A stretch of DNA of 64,000 nt. Origin: Antarcticibacterium flavum. Lineage in GTDB: Bacteria > Bacteroidota > Bacteroidia > Flavobacteriales > Flavobacteriaceae. Position 1 is the first letter of the stretch. Each line of letters starts with the position of its first letter. The stretch covers positions 682,001 through 746,000 of the forward strand of contig NZ_CP040812.1 of NCBI RefSeq assembly GCF_006159205.1, given 5' to 3'. Positions 27,422 to 36,405 of the stretch are shown piece by piece. Under the pieces are notes generated by a model that saw only the letters and a list, made by a program, of their open reading frames with translations, did no database searches and was not told where the DNA came from. A program made the translations under genes and the position numbers.

Positions 27422-28003
27422 TTAAGAGCCGGTAGCGATCTGGTTTCTTATTCGGCTAAGAGTTTCCCTGGTTATACCTATATAGGAGGCTATCATATGC
27501 TGTGGCACCCGTTGGGAGATATCGGGAAAATCTTCAAGAAGTTTTTGGTACCGCTCTTCAGCTGTAGTGCTAAAGGTACCCATTAACCTTCTTTGGGTGG
27601 CAATGAGGTTATTTTGTATAAGAATGCGGAAGTAGCGTTCAAAAGCCGGCACATTCTCCAGCAAAATATCCCACGATGGTTTTGTAATAAGCAGTAGCTC
27701 ACTGTCCTCCAGGGCTTCTATGTTATATTCTGAAGGTTCCCCGGTGAGAAAGCTGTAAAGGTCTGCACTCCACCATCCCTGCATTGCGAACTGCAGAATA
27801 TGGTCACTCCCCTTTTCGTCAATGGTGTAACTACGCAGAAGGCCTTTTTCCACGAAAATTGTATACTTACAGGGATCCCCATCCTGCAAAACAAAACGTT
27901 TCTTTCTAAGCTTTTTAGGAATAAAAAGGGTTTTGGCAAATTCGAAGTCCTCCTCACTTATAGTGATGGTCTCATTGACCTTCTTATATAAAAACTCGAA
28001 CAT
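27422..28003 (-). CDS. Crp/Fnr-family transcriptional regulator
   Basis: A 193-residue regulator: cyclic-nucleotide-binding-like beta-roll (about 20-120), dimerisation helix (about 125-150), and a short HTH near the C terminus (VPQHMIASYIGITRETLSRIRNQ). It has no FNR-type N-terminal cysteine cluster, and the cAMP-binding residues of CRP are not evident, so the effector is unknown. This form is common in Bacteroidota. It lies directly upstream of the YceI operon on the same strand with a CRP-type palindrome between them. Confidence 0.88.
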   Translation of the reverse strand: MFEFLYKKVNETITISEEDFEFAKTLFIPKKLRKKRFVLQDGDPCKYTIFVEKGLLRSYTIDEKGSDHILQFAMQGWWSADLYSFLTGEPSEYNIEALEDSELLLITKPSWDILLENVPAFERYFRILIQNNLIATQRRLMGTFSTTAEERYQKLLEDFPDISQRVPQHMIASYIGITRETLSRIRNQIATGS

Positions 28004-28112
28004 ACACAGCCGGAAATTTTACCTGTTGGTGATACCTTAAAGGTAAGGAATTAAAAAAAGATTGGGAAAGGCCGGGCAGGCGGTAAAATGAATTGTACTC
28101 CTGCCAGAGAAG

Positions 28113-28337
28113 CTACACCTTTTTTGGAGGAAGTGCAAATGCCACGGCATCATGCTCAAAGTGATTCCTGTGAGAGCCGTCACAAAAAGGTTTGTTGTTA
28201 GAGAGTCCGCAGCGGCAAAGAGTTACCTTATCCCTTCCTCCCAAGTCATAGGAATTTCCGCTTTTATCTACTATCTCGAAATCCCCGTCAATTATAAGGG
28301 ATCCATTATTGTTAACTGTGATCTTTGTCGTTGCCAT
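28113..28337 (-). CDS. CDGSH iron-sulfur domain protein
   Basis: A 74-residue protein made of one CDGSH zinc-finger-like [2Fe-2S] domain. All four ligands are visible: CRC (C41, C43), then FCDGSH (C52, H56). Such proteins are labile Fe-S carriers or redox sensors. It lies just upstream of the Crp/Fnr gene on the same strand and may be coregulated. Confidence 0.9.
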   Translation of the reverse strand: MATTKITVNNNGSLIIDGDFEIVDKSGNSYDLGGRDKVTLCRCGLSNNKPFCDGSHRNHFEHDAVAFALPPKKV

Positions 28338-28452
28338 ATAGCTTTGTATAAAAAAGCTAATTTAAACCTTTTATTTATTTTTCCTGTAGTACCTGTACAT
28401 CGTAAGGGAATATATATTAAATCAGGTATTCACCGGTTTCACAGGCGGCATA

Positions 28453-28950
28453 CTATTTTACCCTCACCAGCGTCATCTCTCCCACACAATTTTCCAGGGG
28501 TCCGCAGGGGTCGAATTCAAATTTAAGGATACTGTTATCCTCAAGAATTGAAAAATTAAACTCCCACTCAACACCTTCAGCAGCAAGGACAAGATCCTCC
28601 TTATCAATATGGGGAAAGTCACTTAAAGCTTCGCCTCCTGTATTATAAAGGTCATAGATCAAAAAAAGCCGATTCCCCTGTTGGGTAAAAGTGCCCATCT
28701 TACGGCTCCAATAGCCCGGGATCTCCATGGAATCCTCATTCATAAGAAATGTAAAACTCTCAAAGGAATAGTCATTTTTGAAAATATAGCGTGTAACGCT
28801 AAGAAGATTGCCGGTTCCCTCCTCCCCAACTGCAGCAGGGTTGAAGGCAAATGACCTTCCCCAGGTGCCGAATATTTTTGAGTTCCCTGGAGAAGAATCT
28901 CTCGAACAGCCTGTCAAAATGATAAGTATTATTAGCAGAATTCTTTTCAT
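28453..28950 (-). CDS. Hypothetical lipoprotein
   Basis: A 165-residue protein with a clear SPII signal (LIILTGC, Cys at residue 15). After a Ser-rich linker the sequence reads KIFGTWGRSFAF... with alternating strands (GTFTQQGNRLFLIYDL) typical of small lipocalin-like lipoproteins of Bacteroidota. Two cysteines near the end (DPCGPLENC) may form a disulfide. I recognise no named family. It is divergent from the S41 protease. Confidence 0.6.
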   Translation of the reverse strand: MKRILLIILIILTGCSRDSSPGNSKIFGTWGRSFAFNPAAVGEEGTGNLLSVTRYIFKNDYSFESFTFLMNEDSMEIPGYWSRKMGTFTQQGNRLFLIYDLYNTGGEALSDFPHIDKEDLVLAAEGVEWEFNFSILEDNSILKFEFDPCGPLENCVGEMTLVRVK

Positions 28951-29102
28951 AAGGCACTCTTTTTTAGAATGGCCGGGATTATTATCCCTGTCCTACCTTC
29001 CATTATATATATGACCTCAAAACTTCAAAAGGTTGCGTAAAAAATTTCACCTAAGCAGTAACAAAATTATTGGTTGATAGTCTCTTATGGAAAATTCGAA
29101 CT

Positions 29103-30476
29103 ATGAAACAATTCATTCATATTATAAGTTTCCTTTTTGCAACCCAGGTTTTTGCACAAATGCCGGCAGATCTCACTGCTACAGATAAAGTATATGGACT
29201 CTCTAAATTTTGGCAGGAGGTAAATTACAATTTTGTGTATCTCAATAAAATAGATCGTGAGGCCTGGGACGAGGAGTATAAAAAGCTAATAATACAGGTG
29301 CAGGAAACCACTAATGATTATGAATATTTTCGATTGCTGGAAAAATTTTGCGCAATGCTCAACGACGGGCATACCAATATCTATATGCCACAAAATGTAA
29401 GGGACCAGCTTAACAATCAATTTGAGGGATATTCCCTCCGGCTTACCGGGATAGAAGGACAGGTAATTATAGCAGGTATAAATGAGAGCAAACAGGAAGA
29501 ATTACCCATTGGCACTAGAATACTTGAGGTCAATGCACTTCCAGTGCAGGAATACCTGGATCTTCAAATAAAACCATTTATATCCTCCTCTACTTCCTAC
29601 GTTTTAGAGGAGATGGCAATACATCGAATGTTCCAGGCTCCCATTGGCAAAACTTTTCAAATTAAATTCCATTTACCTAATGGAAGAAGGGAAGAAATGG
29701 AATTACGTATTGCTGCCCGCAATACTGAAGAGCCCTTCTTTCCCCCGCTCAACAAAAAAGAACTGTTGGAATTTAAATGGATGGCCGGGAATACTGCGTA
29801 CCTGGCACTCAATTCATTTGATGATCCTGCCATAACCAAGAGGTTCAGGGAAATTCTTCCGGAATTATACAAGGCAAAAAATCTTATTATAGATCTACGA
29901 GATAATGGTGGCGGCAATACCAGTATTGGCCGGGAGATCCTTCAATATTTAATTGAGGATGAGATCTTGTATAGCTCAAGATCCCGAAGCAGGATGCATA
30001 TTCCCACTCTTAAAGCCTGGGGTCGCTGGACTGCCGAGAAAGATACCATTCAAAATGAGGGGGCAAAAAGGACCTTTCTTGCTTTCCGGGACGAGCTTTA
30101 TCATTCTCTCCCTTACAAGCCAGATACCCTAAAAATAAAGGAAAAAAGGATCATCGTGCCTACCGCCCTGCTCATTTCCAGCAAGACAGCATCTGCCGCA
30201 GAGGATTTTCTTATCTATGCCCACGGTAAGCCACATATGATCAAGATTGGAGAACCTACCTTTGGAAGCACGGGCCAGCCCCTGGCGTTTGAATTACCGG
30301 GCAATGCCTTTGCAAGGATATGCACCAAACAGGATACTTATCCAGATGGGCGGGAGTTTGTGGGTGTGGGAATACTACCGGACATTGAGGTAAAAAAAAC
30401 CCTGGCACAGTATATCGAAAATAGCGATCCTGTGCTGGAGAAAGCGATGGAATATTTAGAAACAAAACAATTTTAA
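29103..30476 (+). CDS. S41-family (C-terminal processing) peptidase, exported
   Basis: An exported serine protease. I place the start at ATG 29103 because it gives a clean signal peptide (MKQFIHIISFLFATQVFAQ); the open frame extends back to a TTG at 29070. An N-terminal helical region contains NDGHTNIYMP, followed by a PDZ-like middle and the S41 core with LIIDLRDNGGGNT and ISSKTASAAEDF, which holds the catalytic Ser. Related proteins cleave the C termini of envelope proteins. No neighbour indicates the substrate. Confidence 0.87.
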   Translation: MKQFIHIISFLFATQVFAQMPADLTATDKVYGLSKFWQEVNYNFVYLNKIDREAWDEEYKKLIIQVQETTNDYEYFRLLEKFCAMLNDGHTNIYMPQNVRDQLNNQFEGYSLRLTGIEGQVIIAGINESKQEELPIGTRILEVNALPVQEYLDLQIKPFISSSTSYVLEEMAIHRMFQAPIGKTFQIKFHLPNGRREEMELRIAARNTEEPFFPPLNKKELLEFKWMAGNTAYLALNSFDDPAITKRFREILPELYKAKNLIIDLRDNGGGNTSIGREILQYLIEDEILYSSRSRSRMHIPTLKAWGRWTAEKDTIQNEGAKRTFLAFRDELYHSLPYKPDTLKIKEKRIIVPTALLISSKTASAAEDFLIYAHGKPHMIKIGEPTFGSTGQPLAFELPGNAFARICTKQDTYPDGREFVGVGILPDIEVKKTLAQYIENSDPVLEKAMEYLETKQF

Positions 30477-30766
30477 AAGTAAAAGCAGGCGCTGGTTTTT
30501 CTAATTATCGGTGTTGAATATTCTAAGAAGAATCTTTTAAGGTTATTCTCAAGACCAGCCCTTTCAATTTATCCTCTCCTTAATCCAAATGCAAAACTTT
30601 TCCCAAAGGGCGTCTGGATAAGAGCTAAATTTCATAGTTTCAGGGAAGTAAAGAATCAGGTTTATTTTTTTGCTTCCCAATAATGCTTCGAAATATGGCA
30701 GGGCTATAGCGATTTGAGCAGAAATTGCTTTTGCAATTAAATCTGATAAGATCAAGAAACGATTAT

Positions 30767-32083
30767 ATGCCAACAGCCCAGGAAGAAGTTTTAGCACCAG
30801 CACAGGAAAAAAAGTCTGTACAACCTGAAACCCCTAAAAGGGTTTTGGGAGCCGTTGATGCTATAGCTCTTATTGTGGGAATTGTTATAGGTGCGGGTAT
30901 TTTTCGAACACCCTCCCTGGTGGCGGGCAATGTAGAATCTGGCGGACTAATGCTTGGGGTGTGGCTTATTGGAGGAGCAGTTTCTTTAATTGGTGCCCTT
31001 TGTTATGCCGAGCTTACCACCACCTTCCCCAATACCGGAGGTGATTATCACTTTTTAATGAGAGCTTTTGGAAAAAGAACAGCATTCCTTTTTGCCTGGG
31101 CTAGAATGAGCGTCATCCAAACCGGCTCTATAGCTTTATTAGCTTTCATCTTTGGAGATTATGCCACTCAAATTTACAGTTTGGGAGAATATTCCTCTGT
31201 TCTTTATGCCGGGCTTATCGTCCTGCTCCTCACTACAATAAATATAATTGGAGTTAAAATGGGCGCCGGGACGCAAAAATTACTCACCAGCCTTGAAGTA
31301 CTGGGGATCCTTGCTGTCATTATTGCAGGGCTTTTCTTTGTACCTGCTGCTACAGATGTTTCCTTTTCGTTTGTTCCGGCAACAGAAGCGGGTAATTCCC
31401 TTGGCCTGGCAATGGTATTTGTACTACTTACTTTTGGTGGCTGGAATGAAGCTGCATATATTTCTGCTGAAATACGCTCAGGAAAGAAAAAGATGGCTAT
31501 GGCACTGGTGCTTAGCATTATAATAATTACCCTCGTGTATTTTCTTGTAAACATTGCCTTTCTAAAAGGCCTGGGACTTGATGGGATGGCAGGTTCCAGT
31601 GCTGTGGCAGGTGACCTCATGGGAGCCGCCTTTGGCCAAACCGGCCTCATTCTTATATCCCTGGTAGTTGCAATTGCCGCAATGACTTCGGCTAATGCAA
31701 CTATTTTTACAGGGGCCCGTTCCAACTATGCCCTTGGCAGGGACTTCAAAGCATTTTCCTTTATGGGCAAATGGAAGACCCGAAAAGCAGGGCCCGTAAA
31801 CGCTTTCCTGATACAGGGTGCCATCGCACTGGTACTGGTTAGCTTTGGCTTTTTTTCTCGAAGCGGCTTTGAGACAATGATCGATTACACTGCACCGGTT
31901 TTTTGGTTTTTCCTGCTACTTGTGGGAATTGCCTTATTTGTTTTAAGAAAAAAAGAACCAGATACTGAAAGGCCTTTCCGTGTACCACTGTACCCCATAC
32001 TACCCCTGGTATTTTGTCTTACCAGCGCCTATTTACTGTATTCCAGTATAGCCTATACCGGCTGGGGGCATTGGTGGGAATAG
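30767..32083 (+). CDS. APC-family amino acid permease, 3' end frameshifted
   Basis: An inner-membrane permease of the APC superfamily: GIVIGAGIFRTPS in helix 1 is the family signature and about 11 helices follow. The ATG at 30767 is preferred over an upstream TTG at 30725. The frame ends YTGWGHWWE, but the expected last helix, GALVGIAVLAIGIIFLLLK, and a charged tail follow in another frame up to 32196. The switch falls in a run of five G (32064-32068); one more G would restore a product ending at 32196. This may be a homopolymer sequencing error, a slippage allele or a mutation. The substrate is probably an amino acid, unspecified. Confidence 0.85.
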   Translation: MPTAQEEVLAPAQEKKSVQPETPKRVLGAVDAIALIVGIVIGAGIFRTPSLVAGNVESGGLMLGVWLIGGAVSLIGALCYAELTTTFPNTGGDYHFLMRAFGKRTAFLFAWARMSVIQTGSIALLAFIFGDYATQIYSLGEYSSVLYAGLIVLLLTTINIIGVKMGAGTQKLLTSLEVLGILAVIIAGLFFVPAATDVSFSFVPATEAGNSLGLAMVFVLLTFGGWNEAAYISAEIRSGKKKMAMALVLSIIIITLVYFLVNIAFLKGLGLDGMAGSSAVAGDLMGAAFGQTGLILISLVVAIAAMTSANATIFTGARSNYALGRDFKAFSFMGKWKTRKAGPVNAFLIQGAIALVLVSFGFFSRSGFETMIDYTAPVFWFFLLLVGIALFVLRKKEPDTERPFRVPLYPILPLVFCLTSAYLLYSSIAYTGWGHWWE

Positions 32084-32231
32084 CAGTCCTGGCCATTGGT
32101 ATAATCTTTTTGCTGCTGAAACCATCTGTGACCGGAGAAAATCATGGTCTGAAGTTTAAACAGAATGGCCACAACAAAAATGAACATCTAAATTAATCAT
32201 ACAATTTATTAACCATTAAAATTCAGAAATT

Positions 32232-32786
32232 ATGAACAGTTTAAAAACCTTTGCCGCTATAATGTTTATAGTCTTTTGGGCAATTGAGCCTGCCATTGCT
32301 CAAAAGAAACCAGATGTGGTGTATGTTCCAACCAGGGAGCCCGTTGTAGATGCAATGCTTAGAATGGCCGATGTAAAATCAAGTGATGTGGTTTATGACC
32401 TTGGATGCGGCGATGGCCGTATCGTAATTCATGCCGCTAAAAATTACGGTGCAAAGGGAGTTGGAATAGATATAGACCCTGAAAGAATTGAGGAAGCCAA
32501 TGAAAATGCAAGAAATGCCGGAGTAACAGATGATGTGGAATTCATCGAGGCCGATCTTTTTGAAAGCGATTTCAGCGAAGCAACGGTGGTAACATTATAT
32601 CTTTTAAGCAGCCTGAATGAAAAACTCAGACCCACCCTGCTCCAACAATTAAAACCCGGAACGAGAATAGTTTCACATGCTTTTAGCATGGGTGACTGGG
32701 AACCGGAAAAAACTGCAGTGGTAGATGGAGCCACCATTTACATGTGGACGGTACCAAAAAGGGGAGCCAGTGGAGCCGGGAATTAG
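32232..32786 (+). CDS. SAM-dependent methyltransferase with signal peptide
   Basis: A 184-residue class I methyltransferase fold: motif I DLGCGDGR (residues 56-63), the acidic residue ending strand 2 in GIDIDPE, and VEFIEADLFE. The N terminus is a convincing signal sequence (cleavage near AIAQ, residue 24), which is odd because SAM is cytoplasmic. The conserved YVPTREPVVDAML segment directly after it is shared with a family of small methyltransferases in many bacteria, which may be membrane-anchored and not secreted. The substrate is unknown. Composite repeat A copy 2 follows. Confidence 0.8.
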   Translation: MNSLKTFAAIMFIVFWAIEPAIAQKKPDVVYVPTREPVVDAMLRMADVKSSDVVYDLGCGDGRIVIHAAKNYGAKGVGIDIDPERIEEANENARNAGVTDDVEFIEADLFESDFSEATVVTLYLLSSLNEKLRPTLLQQLKPGTRIVSHAFSMGDWEPEKTAVVDGATIYMWTVPKRGASGAGN

Positions 32787-32813
32787 GTAGCTCGAGCTCG
32801 AAATGAGTGTTTG

Positions 32814-33090
32814 GAGACAAGAGACAAGAGACAAGAGACAAGAACCAAGAACCAAGTACAAAGAGAGAAGAGAGAAGAGAGAAGAGAGAAGAGAGAAGAG
32901 AGAAGAGAGAAGAGAAATTTAGAATCCCTGGAAATTATAACAGACATAACCAACCACAACATTCCATGAGTTTGGTTATACGTTTGTTTAAAATGGGTTG
33001 ACTATCCTCTTCCCACTTTTCTCTTTCCTCTTTTTTTAACATACAACCTACAACCTATAACTTTTTTCCACCGACAACCTACAACTTTTT
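32814..33090 (-). repeat. Composite repeat A, copy 2 (inverted relative to copy 1)
   Basis: Reads on the minus strand like 1694-1966. On the plus strand the order is gagacaa/gaaccaa heptamers (32814-32856), gagagaa heptamers (32861-32915), the unique core (about 32916-33010), then acaacct heptamers (33041-33060 and 33073-33088). The core aligns to that of copy 1 with scattered differences, while array lengths and some unit sequences differ. No coding potential is seen. Confidence 0.8.
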
Positions 33091-33183
33091 CAACCGCCAA
33101 CATCCCTCCCTTTTTAAGAAATCCCCAACATCCTCCTGCTCAAATTTTAACTACTTTGTGGTTTTAATATAAATACTTTAATA

Positions 33184-34020
33184 ATGAAATGGCAAGGGAG
33201 AAGAAAAAGCTCAAATGTAGATGACAGGAGAGGAAAATCTGGCAAAGGGTTGGCCGCAGGTGGCGGAATTCTGGGAATGATAGCCCTTGCAATTTATTTA
33301 TTTACAGGTGATGCCGAGGTCCTTAATCAGCTTCAGGATCAGGGTCCTGCGACCACACAGGAAAGGGAGCTTACCGCAGAGGAGGTAGAACTTGGTGATT
33401 ACTCTGCCACAGTCCTGGCCGATACAGAAGATGTATGGAACAACATCTTTTCGCAGCATAATTCAAATTATAGAGAACCCGGAATGGTGCTTTTTACAGA
33501 TGCAGTACGCAGTGCCTGCGGCGGTGCATCGGCTGCAGTAGGACCATTTTACTGCCCGGCAGATGAAAAGATCTATATGGATCTAAGGTTCTTTGACGAA
33601 CTTCATGCCCGCTTTGGAGCCAAGGAAGGAGACTTCGCCATTGCCTATGTCATTGCACACGAGGTAGGCCATCATATTCAAAATCTTACGGGTACAGCAG
33701 GAGAAGTAAGACAAAGGCAACAGAACCTTAGCCAGGCAGATGCCAATAAACTATCTGTAGCCCTGGAATTACAGGCCGACTTCTATGCCGGGGTATGGGC
33801 ACATCATAACAGGAAATACCTTGAAGAAGGTGATATCGAAGAAGCCCTTAGCGCAGCAAGTGCCGTAGGGGATGATGCCATTCAAAAACGAACTTCAGGA
33901 ACCGTAGTTCCCGACGCTTTCACCCACGGTACCTCTCAACAAAGAATGGAATGGTTTAAACGGGGTTACAGCAGTGGCGACATCGCGCAGGGGGATACCT
34001 TTAGAGCGTTGCTTAACTAA
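33184..34020 (+). CDS. Neutral zinc metallopeptidase (YpfJ family)
   Basis: A 278-residue protein of the YpfJ/KPN_02809 putative neutral zinc metallopeptidase family. The short basic N terminus and a single membrane helix (about 25-42) anchor it with the catalytic domain outside. The zinc site is AHEVGHH, followed by the downstream acidic ligand in LELQADFYAG. The opening MKWQGRRKSSNVDDRRG is characteristic of the family. Substrate unknown. Confidence 0.9.
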   Translation: MKWQGRRKSSNVDDRRGKSGKGLAAGGGILGMIALAIYLFTGDAEVLNQLQDQGPATTQERELTAEEVELGDYSATVLADTEDVWNNIFSQHNSNYREPGMVLFTDAVRSACGGASAAVGPFYCPADEKIYMDLRFFDELHARFGAKEGDFAIAYVIAHEVGHHIQNLTGTAGEVRQRQQNLSQADANKLSVALELQADFYAGVWAHHNRKYLEEGDIEEALSAASAVGDDAIQKRTSGTVVPDAFTHGTSQQRMEWFKRGYSSGDIAQGDTFRALLN

Positions 34021-34140
34021 TTATTGTGAAGACGGGGAATGGTTAGTTCGTTAATTCGTGATAAGTTAATTCGGGATTCGTCATTCCGTTAATCCTTGAG
34101 AATTGATTCCTGGCTCTTCGTTCTAGCTTCCTGGTTTTTT
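34021..34140. repeat. Imperfect short repeats after the metallopeptidase gene
   Basis: Degenerate ttagttcg/ttaattcg units (about 34039-34100), similar in sequence to units at 19935-19975. Units are 7-8 bp and too irregular to assign one period. Confidence 0.45.
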
Positions 34141-34183
34141 TAAAAGCACTTAATCCCCGGGGGAATTAAGCAATACTTTAATA

Positions 34184-34741
34184 TTATTTTTTATTATTGG
34201 CAGATATTTGCCCGCGAATCTCTCCTCCGGGAAATTGATCAGTATGCACATTAACATAGGTTTGGCCTGCTGTCATTAGGTCAACAAGATCCTGCAGACT
34301 ACCACCTTCAAGATCACCCACGAGGTCACCTGCTGTAATAGTCCCCTGTGTGAGGATACCGTCGGTTCTACCCGGGATAGTTTGTGGAGGTGGACCATCT
34401 GGATATAACCAGGCAACCACCCCTCCATTAACCCCTACAGGAGCTACATGTATATGAGCCATTCTCACATTCTCGATATTGGCTACAATCAATTTATATT
34501 CCAGCTCCATCCCATCCTTACTTAGTTTAAAGTTTGTTTGTCCGGTAGCATTTGTCTCTGCAGGAGGAACTTCCTGGTCCCCGGAAAGATGGGCTTTAAA
34601 AGTTAGCACTTGCTTCGCTTTTACATTATCGACTTCCAGGTGGAGTGGCACCTCCTGAATTTCAGCTTCCATTGCTTCCTTTTCACAGGAAAACAACAGC
34701 ATTGCCACAGCTGCTACATAATAAATCATTTTTGTTCTCAT
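34184..34741 (-). CDS. CHRD domain lipoprotein
   Basis: A 185-residue protein with an SPII signal (LLFSC, Cys at 19) and one CHRD domain: FKAHLSGDQEVPP at its start, AHIH in the middle and TYVNVHTDQFPGGEIRGQI at its end. This is the standard bacterial CHRD arrangement and links it to the five-repeat lipoprotein at 4092-6038. Function is unknown. Confidence 0.85.
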   Translation of the reverse strand: MRTKMIYYVAAVAMLLFSCEKEAMEAEIQEVPLHLEVDNVKAKQVLTFKAHLSGDQEVPPAETNATGQTNFKLSKDGMELEYKLIVANIENVRMAHIHVAPVGVNGGVVAWLYPDGPPPQTIPGRTDGILTQGTITAGDLVGDLEGGSLQDLVDLMTAGQTYVNVHTDQFPGGEIRGQISANNKK

Positions 34742-34944
34742 AATAACAGATTTAAATTATTTAATCATTGACAATCAACCTATTAAGGTAATACTTAATA
34801 AAATTAATTTCTAACTTTCAGCAGGTTAAAATTATAGGGTAAATCACTGCTTTTTGTTCATGTAATTGTAAATGGGTGAACTACAGGAAACAGGAGAAGA
34901 GAAAGGATAAGGACAAAAAAAATTGACCACTAAAAGATATTCTT

Positions 34945-35140
34945 GAATTCATGGCTAATTAAAGAGAATCAATAGCCAGGAGACAAGAAACAAGAAACAA
35001 GAAAAGAGAGAAGAGAATAGAGAAAATAGAGTCTGGAGTCTAGAGCCTAGACAAATGTAATAAGGCAAAATCACAGATTTAGCAGAAGGAAATAGAAAAA
35101 CATTCGTGCATTCGTGGCTAATTAAAGAGAATCAAGAAGG
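34945..35140 (-). repeat. Composite repeat B, uninterrupted copy
   Basis: Contains caagaaa heptamers and gagagaa-type units (34978-35025), a 'tctggagtctagagcctagac' block and the segment aaatcacagatttagcag / gaaatagaaaaacattcgtgcat. The unit tggctaattaaagagaatcaa occurs at both ends (about 34952 and 35112). Read on the minus strand it aligns to the DNA on both sides of the IS at 43327-44742, without the IS. Confidence 0.7.
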
Positions 35141-35154
35141 GCCAAATGACCTTG

Positions 35155-35889
35155 TTACACCAGAAGAAGCACCACACTGTAAAACAAAACCCCGGCGAGG
35201 AAGGAAAGGAGATTGCTTTCACGCTCCCTTGGGAGTTCTTCTTTCATTACATTCATAATTACGCCCCCTGCAATAAATGCAAAAATGATCCCAACATACA
35301 CATGTGGGATACTGGTGAAAATTGAAGTAGCCCACCCTGCAAGGAGAGCAGTTACAAGCAACCACCTGCCCTTTTTACGATAACTGCTTGCGAAATGTGA
35401 TTCCAGGGAATGGTCTGTTACAATGAGATGAAAGGACATTGCCACAGCATATAAAAGCATTTGTAAAAAAGAGACCTCTTCCCTGTTGAGAAGCAGGTAA
35501 GCAATGATAAAATTATAAACTGCGAAGGAACTAATATGTATCCAGAAGATCCCAATATTTTCTGTATGTTCCCCTTCGTTAGGTTTCCTCCTGGATTCTA
35601 CAGATTTTCGAGTTTTATTTTCAAGTCCGTAAAAAAAAGTGAGGCCCAGTAGTCCCACGAGGTATATTTCCAGTTCGTGGATCCTCCCTATAGAAAAAAC
35701 CTCTTCCCTGTTCATTTCTTCCTGGAAATGGTGGAGTTCCGGAAACGCCTGCAGGAAAATATAGGAAACAGAGATGCCCCCCGCAATAGACAACCACTTG
35801 CTCCTGGGCATGCCTGTTAACCTAAGTTTATTAACAAAAATATGGATCAAACACAGCAGCAAGATAGCCGGTACAGAATTCAGGATCAT
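35155..35889 (-). CDS. Multi-pass membrane protein, possibly ZIP-like
   Basis: A 244-residue protein with seven to eight hydrophobic helices and no signal peptide. The segment SIAGGISVSYIFLQAFPELHHF and a later helix with FHLIVTDHS have His/Asp/Glu residues arranged in the manner of ZIP metal permeases, and the C-terminal helix FLAGVLFYSVVLLL also resembles that family. The similarity is loose and may be misleading. A metal transport role is only a suggestion. It lies next to composite repeat B. Confidence 0.55.
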   Translation of the reverse strand: MILNSVPAILLLCLIHIFVNKLRLTGMPRSKWLSIAGGISVSYIFLQAFPELHHFQEEMNREEVFSIGRIHELEIYLVGLLGLTFFYGLENKTRKSVESRRKPNEGEHTENIGIFWIHISSFAVYNFIIAYLLLNREEVSFLQMLLYAVAMSFHLIVTDHSLESHFASSYRKKGRWLLVTALLAGWATSIFTSIPHVYVGIIFAFIAGGVIMNVMKEELPRERESNLLSFLAGVLFYSVVLLLV

Positions 35890-36088
35890 AGATCAAAAAC
35901 TTTGTTTCTACTCAAGTTACGGAAAAAATAGATTACGCGGATTTTACCGGATTACGTAGAGGTTCGATACTCAATCGTACTATTTTATCTGAAAATTTCA
36001 ATTTTGCTCCCATGACCTCCTCATTAGGCTTTTTAACCAGAGAAGATCACCTCATCTGAAATTGAAGTTTAATCTTTGATAGGTAATT

Positions 36089-36312
36089 CATTATTGTCCG
36101 GCTAAAGAGTCTGGACCGCTTCCGCTGCTAGAATATAGAACCTGGACAAAAATTTACTTCGTGGAAAACAGCGCTTTGCTCACTTCAAAAAAAGTGGATT
36201 TTCCTAAACTATTTTAGATTCAAAACCACCCCCCTGTTGAGGTTGAAATGACCTCAGACTATACATAGCAAGGCTAAACGGAAATTCAGATTATATTAAT
36301 CGGACACCAATG
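36089..36312. mobile_element. MITE-like element, copy b (exact 10-bp target duplication)
   Basis: A 224-bp element from CATTATTGTCCGG to GGACACCAATG. The flanking decamer ataggtaatt is repeated exactly at 36079-36088 and 36313-36322, proving insertion by transposition. The interior matches the other copies (ctggaccgcttccgctgctagaata). Confidence 0.9.
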
Positions 36313-36347
36313 ATAGGTAATTCACAAAATCAATTCGTAACTCCTAA

Positions 36348-36405
36348 CACCTATCTCCATAACTCACAATTCCATAACTCATAACTCATAACTCTATAAC
36401 TCCTA
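36348..36405. repeat. cataact heptamer array
   Basis: Imperfect tandem heptamers cataact/cacaatt/ctataact ending at the stop codon region of the minus-strand lipoprotein gene (36403). Confidence 0.65.

Noticed and set aside
30564..30803. 79-codon minus-strand ORF before the APC permease
   Set aside because: Overlaps the permease start, has no recognisable motif and no terminator or ribosome site.
32014..32196. Independent 60-codon gene after the permease
   Set aside because: Its second half is the missing last helix and tail of the APC permease in a shifted frame, not a separate gene.
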